Shown here: positions 59,722 through 64,000 of the stretch, in pieces
Position numbering within the stretch: the first letter of the stretch is position 1
Layout of the letters: every line of letters starts with the position of its first letter
NCBI GenBank assembly: GCA_902523455.1
Contig: CABYZG010000001.1
Span: 350,397 to 414,396, forward strand
Reading direction: 5' to 3'
DNA: 64,000 nucleotides
Origin: an uncultured Pelagibacteraceae bacterium
Lineage (GTDB): Bacteria > Pseudomonadota > Alphaproteobacteria > Pelagibacterales > AG-422-B15
Position numbers and translations under genes: made by a program
The notes under the pieces: generated by a model
Told to the model about the DNA's origin: nothing
The model's database searches: none
Seen by the model: only the letters and a program-made list of their open reading frames with translations

Positions 59722-61225
59722 ATCAAACTATCTATTTGATGAAATATTCAAATCTAACGAAACGAGTTCAAATATTTTCTTGATCAATGAAAATAAAGAG
59801 ATAAGTTATTTAGAATTCAATAAAATTGTAAATCAAATTTCTAATTACTTTATAGATATTAATTTATTACCTGGTGACCGAGTGGCCATACAGGCAGAAA
59901 AGAATGTAATTCAACTTGCTGCATACGTAGCGACCATTAAAGCTGGAGGTGTTTATCTGCCGCTCAATACTGGCTATACCCTAAGTGAATTAGAATATTT
60001 CTTCAATGACGCCAAACCTAAGGTGATAATTGTCGATGAAAAAATTCAAAATGAAGTAAAAAACTTATTGAGCTATTCTTCGGTTTCAATTTTATCATTA
60101 AATTTAGATGAAACTGGTTCATTGGTTGAGCAGATAAAAAACTATCCAAAAAAATTTCAATCTATTAAAAGAAACGAAAATGACTTAGCTGCCATTTTAT
60201 ATACATCTGGCACTACTGGAAAATCAAAAGGAGCGATGCTATCGCATAGAAATTTGGTTTCAAATTCTGAAGTTCTAAGAAATTTTTGGAAATTTACAGA
60301 AAATGATGTGCTTTTACATATGCTACCTATTTACCATACTCACGGTCTTTTTGTTGCATGTAATCTTCTTGCAATTGTTGGAGGATCAATGATTTTCTTG
60401 GAAAAATTTGATTCTGAAAAAGCCTTGCATTGGATGAAAAGAGCCACATCCATGATGGGCGTGCCAACTTTTTATACAAGATTGTTGGCAAATGAAAAAT
60501 TAAATAATGAGTCAGCAAAACACATGAGAGTATTTATTTCTGGTTCGGCACCTTTACTATCAGAAACTCACATTGAATTTGAAAAAAGAACTGGTAAAAA
60601 AATTCTTGAGAGATACGGCATGACAGAAACAAATATGAATATTTCAAATCCATATGACGGATTACGAAAAGCAGGGACAGTTGGCATACCTCTTCCAGGC
60701 ATTGAAATAAGAATAGTCAATGAAGAAGGTAAGGAAGTAGAGGAGGATCAAATAGGAACTATTGAACTTAAGGGTGAAAATATTTTCAAGGGGTACTGGG
60801 GAATGGAAGAAAAGACCAAAGAATCATTTAAAGATGATGGCTTCTTCATAACAGGCGATCTCGCAAAGAAAGATGAAAATGGCTACTTTACTATTGTTGG
60901 TAGAGATAAAGATATGATTATAAGTGGTGGACTAAATGTTTATCCTAAGGAAATAGAAGATGTGATAAACGAGTTGCCAAATATTATAGAGTCAGCAGTT
61001 TTTGGAGTTCAACATGATGATTTTGGCGAAGCGGTTGTTGCAGCAGTAGTAACAACAGATGATAAAAATGACGTTAGTCAAATATTGGATTATACAAAAG
61101 ATAAAATTGCTAAATATAAACAGCCAAAAAAAATATTATTCATGTCGAATTTACCTAGAAATTCTATGGGCAAAGTTCAAAAAAATAAATTGAGAGAAAA
61201 TAATAAAAGTTTGTTTAAGAGTTAA
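59702..61225 (+). CDS. Malonyl-CoA ligase-like acyl-CoA synthetase (MatB type)
   Basis: An ANL ligase of 507 residues: YTSGTTGKSKGAMLSHRNL, HGLFVACNLLAIVGG, MMGVPTFYTRLL, then RYGMTETNMNISNPYDGLRK followed by AGTVGIPLPG, which is the diagnostic MatB/RpfA signature, and the catalytic lysine in NSMGKVQKNKLR. MatB makes malonyl-CoA (or methylmalonyl-CoA) from the free acid. Two in-frame ATGs (59702, 59714) are possible starts; both overlap the previous gene. No malonyl-CoA decarboxylase is adjacent. Confidence 0.85.
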   Translation: MKIVMTESNYLFDEIFKSNETSSNIFLINENKEISYLEFNKIVNQISNYFIDINLLPGDRVAIQAEKNVIQLAAYVATIKAGGVYLPLNTGYTLSELEYFFNDAKPKVIIVDEKIQNEVKNLLSYSSVSILSLNLDETGSLVEQIKNYPKKFQSIKRNENDLAAILYTSGTTGKSKGAMLSHRNLVSNSEVLRNFWKFTENDVLLHMLPIYHTHGLFVACNLLAIVGGSMIFLEKFDSEKALHWMKRATSMMGVPTFYTRLLANEKLNNESAKHMRVFISGSAPLLSETHIEFEKRTGKKILERYGMTETNMNISNPYDGLRKAGTVGIPLPGIEIRIVNEEGKEVEEDQIGTIELKGENIFKGYWGMEEKTKESFKDDGFFITGDLAKKDENGYFTIVGRDKDMIISGGLNVYPKEIEDVINELPNIIESAVFGVQHDDFGEAVVAAVVTTDDKNDVSQILDYTKDKIAKYKQPKKILFMSNLPRNSMGKVQKNKLRENNKSLFKS

Positions 61226-62207
61226 CTTCTATCCAGTTATTGATTTCCTCAACAAAGAAATCATCTTGTGGGGAGTTTAGAATTCCAATAATATCATGAT
61301 AATTAAAGCCTCCTAAATTAGTATCGTTATTAATTATTTTCTTAGGTCCTTTCCATTTTTCAAATATTTTTTTTACTCCTTCAGCGTTTACTACTTTATC
61401 TTTTTCTTCATAAAATACTAAAAGTGGAATCTTAGTCTCTTGAAATTCAAGTTTCCTTCCAGAAAATGCCGCCACCCAAAGCTGTCTTGGAAGTTCCCTG
61501 TGAAATTCATTGACCCAAAAAGGATCCCATTCTTCATTTGGCAAGTCAAACATTCTAGGAAAATTAAACCTGTATTGGCTTTTAAAAAATAACCCAGTCG
61601 CTGCTAAGAAATAAGGAGGAGATAGCTTTGGAGTCCATGGTGCCACAAGTACCAAATGATCAATTTTTTCACTTAATTTCTGATCTTTTGCAGCCATTAA
61701 TGCAAATGAACCTCCAGCTGAAAAACCCATTAATATAACTTTGTTTCCGATTTTATTGCCTACTGCAACAGCTTCGGCTGCATCTTCGAGAAAATTTTTA
61801 GCTTCCAGAGATTTTGTAGATTCAAAACCAGAGCCATGGCCAGCTAGTCTTGATATAAATAAATTAGCCTTTAATTTTTTGGCAATCTTTATCAAAACTT
61901 CTTCTTGTTGACGCCCCGTCGCAAAACTTCCATGAAGATAAACAATTGAATATTCAGTTTTAATTTTCGCATCATCATTCCATATGATTTTTTTCTTTGC
62001 TCGGGGATCAGTATTCTCAAAAAGCAGTTCTTTTTTGGCAATATAGCTTTCAACATCTTTATCAATGACAATATCAGGAAAAGTTATTTTTATTGTATTA
62101 AATAAATAGGGCAGAGTAATTCCTACAACAAAGATGACTGGTACTATTAAAACAATAGCAACTATAAGCAATACTCGATATAATTTAAACCTGGTAGCTC
62201 TAGACAT
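61215..62207 (-). CDS. Membrane-anchored alpha/beta hydrolase
   Basis: The 330-residue protein has an N-terminal membrane helix (about 12-34), then an alpha/beta hydrolase domain: VYLHGSFATGRQQEEV, nucleophile in GFSAGGSFALMAA, acid in EEKDKVV and a histidine in NYHDIIG. Resembles lysophospholipase/serine aminopeptidase-type esterases. Substrate unknown. It overlaps the VOC gene by 8 nt and the convergent MatB-like gene by 11 bp. Confidence 0.82.
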   Translation of the reverse strand: MSRATRFKLYRVLLIVAIVLIVPVIFVVGITLPYLFNTIKITFPDIVIDKDVESYIAKKELLFENTDPRAKKKIIWNDDAKIKTEYSIVYLHGSFATGRQQEEVLIKIAKKLKANLFISRLAGHGSGFESTKSLEAKNFLEDAAEAVAVGNKIGNKVILMGFSAGGSFALMAAKDQKLSEKIDHLVLVAPWTPKLSPPYFLAATGLFFKSQYRFNFPRMFDLPNEEWDPFWVNEFHRELPRQLWVAAFSGRKLEFQETKIPLLVFYEEKDKVVNAEGVKKIFEKWKGPKKIINNDTNLGGFNYHDIIGILNSPQDDFFVEEINNWIEVNS

Positions 62208-62583
62208 TTACACTTGTATATGAGCAAATTTTGTTACCATCTGGGTCTCTGATGTAAGCATAATAAACATTACTGTCGCTTGGTCTAAAACCTGGATTCC
62301 CCTCATTTTGTGCTCCAAGTCCTAAAGCAGTTTTATGAAACTTATCAACTTGTTCTTTTGACTCGGTCAAAAAGGATATCTGCGTACCATTTCCAAATGT
62401 AACAGGCTTTCCATTTGCCGGTTTGGTTATATAGAACTCAACATCTTGTTTCCCCTCTCGAGCATAACCCACACACACCTCATCCTCATAAATTGAGACT
62501 ATTCCCATTACTGCGAGGACAACATCATAGAATGCTTTAGATTCTTTTAAATCACTCGACCCAACCATTACGTATCCTCTCAT
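62200..62583 (-). CDS. VOC-superfamily (glyoxalase/bleomycin-resistance fold) protein
   Basis: The 127-residue protein has the single-domain VOC pattern: MVGSSDLKESKAFYDVVLAV at the N-terminus and AYIRDPDGNKICSYT at the C-terminus. Such proteins bind a metal and act as glyoxalase-, dioxygenase- or binding-type modules; the substrate is not predictable. Confidence 0.82.
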   Translation of the reverse strand: MRGYVMVGSSDLKESKAFYDVVLAVMGIVSIYEDEVCVGYAREGKQDVEFYITKPANGKPVTFGNGTQISFLTESKEQVDKFHKTALGLGAQNEGNPGFRPSDSNVYYAYIRDPDGNKICSYTSVNV

Positions 62584-62595
62584 TATCTATCCTTT

Positions 62596-63759
62596 CTATG
62601 AATATTGTTTTGATGTTACTTCCTCAAGCATCAGGATCATTTTGGCTTTATAGTCTTCATCAGTTGCTGAGTCGGTTTCTAAAACAGAAAAAAAACTTGC
62701 AACAACATTTGTTTCTAAGTTAATCATTAAAAATTGCCCACCGTATCCAGAATGCCCAATCCAATTATTAGATTTCATAGTTTGATTTGCATAATAAACA
62801 TATTTTTCATCTTTTAAGTGCATATATTTTGGACCTTTTTCAGAAACTGTATCATCAATAAATTTACTAGAGCCAACTATTCTATTTCTGATCCCAAGAC
62901 CTTTCCTTGAGAAAAGCAGTCCCATGCGTAGTAAGTCTCTTGCAACAAGACAACCACCACCGGACAGCCATGGCATCCCGCCTCTATCTGTTGCCATATA
63001 TAAACCATCTTCAAGACCCATTGCTTCTACTGACGAGAGAAGCCACTCTCTAAGCTCTCTTCCACTTAATTTTTCAATTAGTAGAGCAATCACATCGCTG
63101 TTTGCTGACTTATAAAATGCTTTATCAGAATTGTTTATTACAGAATTAGTTCCATCTGTTTGAATACTGTTCAAGAAATCTTCTTGAAACTTTTCATCTT
63201 TATCTTTATCTGGTATTCGCCAGCCACCAACAGTTTCATGCATAAATGATGTTGAATATGGATCAGTATAATCTTCGGTAAAAGCATTAATAATGTTCAT
63301 ATTTAATACGTTTTGAACCGTCGCTTTTGAATATCCTTCTCCAATATTGGGCAAATAATAGCCAATAGGTTTTTCCAATTGCAAGTCATCTTTCTCAACT
63401 AATTCACCGACAAATAGATTTAAAAACATCTTTGAAATTGACATTATTGTATGCGGTGTTTCAGAAGAGAAATCTTTTGCATATTTCTCAAAAAATATTT
63501 CTTGCCCTCTTCCAACTATTAAAGAACAAAAAGATTTATGGCTCGTCATTTCCCTTACTGAGTTTATTTTATCTATTTCATCTTTACTGTTCTCATTAAG
63601 CAAAAGAACGTAATCTGATCTTAACAAAAGACCATATCTGTTTATTTTATGAAGATTCCTATAGCCAGTTCTTCTATATTCAGGAAGGTTCCATTTAGCT
63701 TTATTGTCGCGTAATGTTACAAGAGTTGGGTTTGGGGTATCGACTAACTTATTAACCAT
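62596..63759 (-). CDS. Serine beta-lactamase-like protein
   Basis: The 387-residue protein of the class C beta-lactamase / esterase fold has the nucleophile S107 in SISK (SxxK), a YKSANSDV segment in the place of the YxN motif, and GHSGYGGQ as the third box. No signal peptide is seen, so a cytoplasmic esterase or 6-aminohexanoate-dimer-hydrolase-like amidase is more likely than antibiotic resistance. It overlaps the amidase gene by 8 nt, suggesting joint action on an amide or ester. Confidence 0.82.
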   Translation of the reverse strand: MVNKLVDTPNPTLVTLRDNKAKWNLPEYRRTGYRNLHKINRYGLLLRSDYVLLLNENSKDEIDKINSVREMTSHKSFCSLIVGRGQEIFFEKYAKDFSSETPHTIMSISKMFLNLFVGELVEKDDLQLEKPIGYYLPNIGEGYSKATVQNVLNMNIINAFTEDYTDPYSTSFMHETVGGWRIPDKDKDEKFQEDFLNSIQTDGTNSVINNSDKAFYKSANSDVIALLIEKLSGRELREWLLSSVEAMGLEDGLYMATDRGGMPWLSGGGCLVARDLLRMGLLFSRKGLGIRNRIVGSSKFIDDTVSEKGPKYMHLKDEKYVYYANQTMKSNNWIGHSGYGGQFLMINLETNVVASFFSVLETDSATDEDYKAKMILMLEEVTSKQYS

Positions 63760-64000
63760 TAATTATATTAGGTTTTATTTTTGAATGATTAAAGATTTCT
63801 TCATAATATTTTCCAATTTGTATCACTTTTTCATCTGATTTATTTTTTCCAATTAATTGCATACCCATTGGTAGTCCCTCAGTATTAAAGCCAACTGGTA
63901 ATGATATGGTAGGCAATTGAAACATGCTTGCAAATACCGTAACTTCCATCCAGCGATGGTATGTGTCCATCTGGGTTTTTGAAATACTTTTTGGAAAATC
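63752..64000 (-). CDS. Amidase, C-terminal part (gene continues past the window)
   Basis: Only the last 82 codons lie in the window. The frame stays open to the window edge, upstream of an internal Met at 63970. The pattern TYHRWMEVTVFASMFQLPTI followed by SLPVGFNTEGLPMGMQLIG is the C-terminal signature of the amidase-signature family (GatA/AtzF-like). The Ser-Ser-Lys catalytic residues are outside the window, so the substrate cannot be judged. Confidence 0.88.
   Translation of the reverse strand, partial: DFPKSISKTQMDTYHRWMEVTVFASMFQLPTISLPVGFNTEGLPMGMQLIGKNKSDEKVIQIGKYYEEIFNHSKIKPNIING

Noticed and set aside
62596..63759. Antibiotic-resistance beta-lactamase
   Set aside because: The SxxK box is present but there is no signal peptide and the neighbours are amidase and esterase genes; a metabolic hydrolase is more likely.

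Overview
The window is AT-rich, gene-dense DNA from a bacterial chromosome. I read it as a streamlined marine alphaproteobacterium of the SAR11 / HIMB59 / AEGEAN-169 type. The evidence is the low-GC codon use, very short gaps and many overlapping genes, a permuted two-piece tmRNA, the hflK-hflC-DUF2065-degP and murB-ddl-ftsQ-ftsA-lpxC-bamD-ligA gene orders, a ribbon-helix-helix protein typical of the class, and genes for marine C1, D-amino-acid and organohalogen chemistry. The taxon is inferred; no rRNA gene is present. I see no insertion sequence, prophage or CRISPR array.

Region by region: 1-7.5 kb is the end of the division/cell-wall cluster (murB, ddl, ftsQ, ftsA, lpxC, bamD, ligA), with no ftsZ between ftsA and lpxC. 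7.5-13.4 kb, on the minus strand, holds an M24 aminopeptidase, a UvrD/PcrA helicase, a small RHH protein, fumC and the two-piece tmRNA. 13.5-20 kb holds thyX, an mrp-type ATPase, and the hflK-hflC-DUF2065-degP-miaA operon. 20-25.3 kb is branched-chain amino acid synthesis (ilvB, ilvH, ilvC, then leuA behind a leucine leader peptide). 25.3-30.6 kb is the rod-shape operon mreBCD-mrdA-rodA. 30.6-36.9 kb is accessory: an arginine:glycine-type amidinotransferase, a flavin monooxygenase, two tandem small membrane proteins of unknown role, and a polar amino-acid ABC importer with no ATPase gene beside it. 36.9-44.2 kb holds short-chain dehydrogenases, a thioredoxin-fold isomerase, lpxB, recX, a 43-residue basic protein, a nitroreductase, a haloalkane dehalogenase, an MFS transporter and a membrane methyltransferase. 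44.2-50 kb holds hisI, rpmF, a DgcN/DgcA-type D-glutamate pair, an intergenic region with two DnaA boxes and a candidate structured small RNA, a [2Fe-2S] ferredoxin, DUF1214/DUF1254 membrane proteins and a ferredoxin reductase. 49.6-58 kb holds two methyltransferases, a Baeyer-Villiger-type monooxygenase, and a divergent C1 module (acyl-CoA ligase and formate-THF ligase on one side; MetF-like reductase and DmdA-like demethylase on the other). A 50-nt sequence that can fold as a perfect H-type pseudoknot lies in the divergent gap. 58-64 kb holds msrA, an enolase-superfamily enzyme with a malonyl-CoA-ligase-like enzyme, and a minus-strand run of hydrolases ending in a truncated amidase.

The most interesting unexplained signals are the pseudoknot at 55801-55850, the three-hairpin RNA at 47010-47087 next to DnaA boxes, the paired small membrane proteins at 33.5-34.1 kb with a hairpin over a Shine-Dalgarno sequence, and the transcribed leucine attenuator before leuA.
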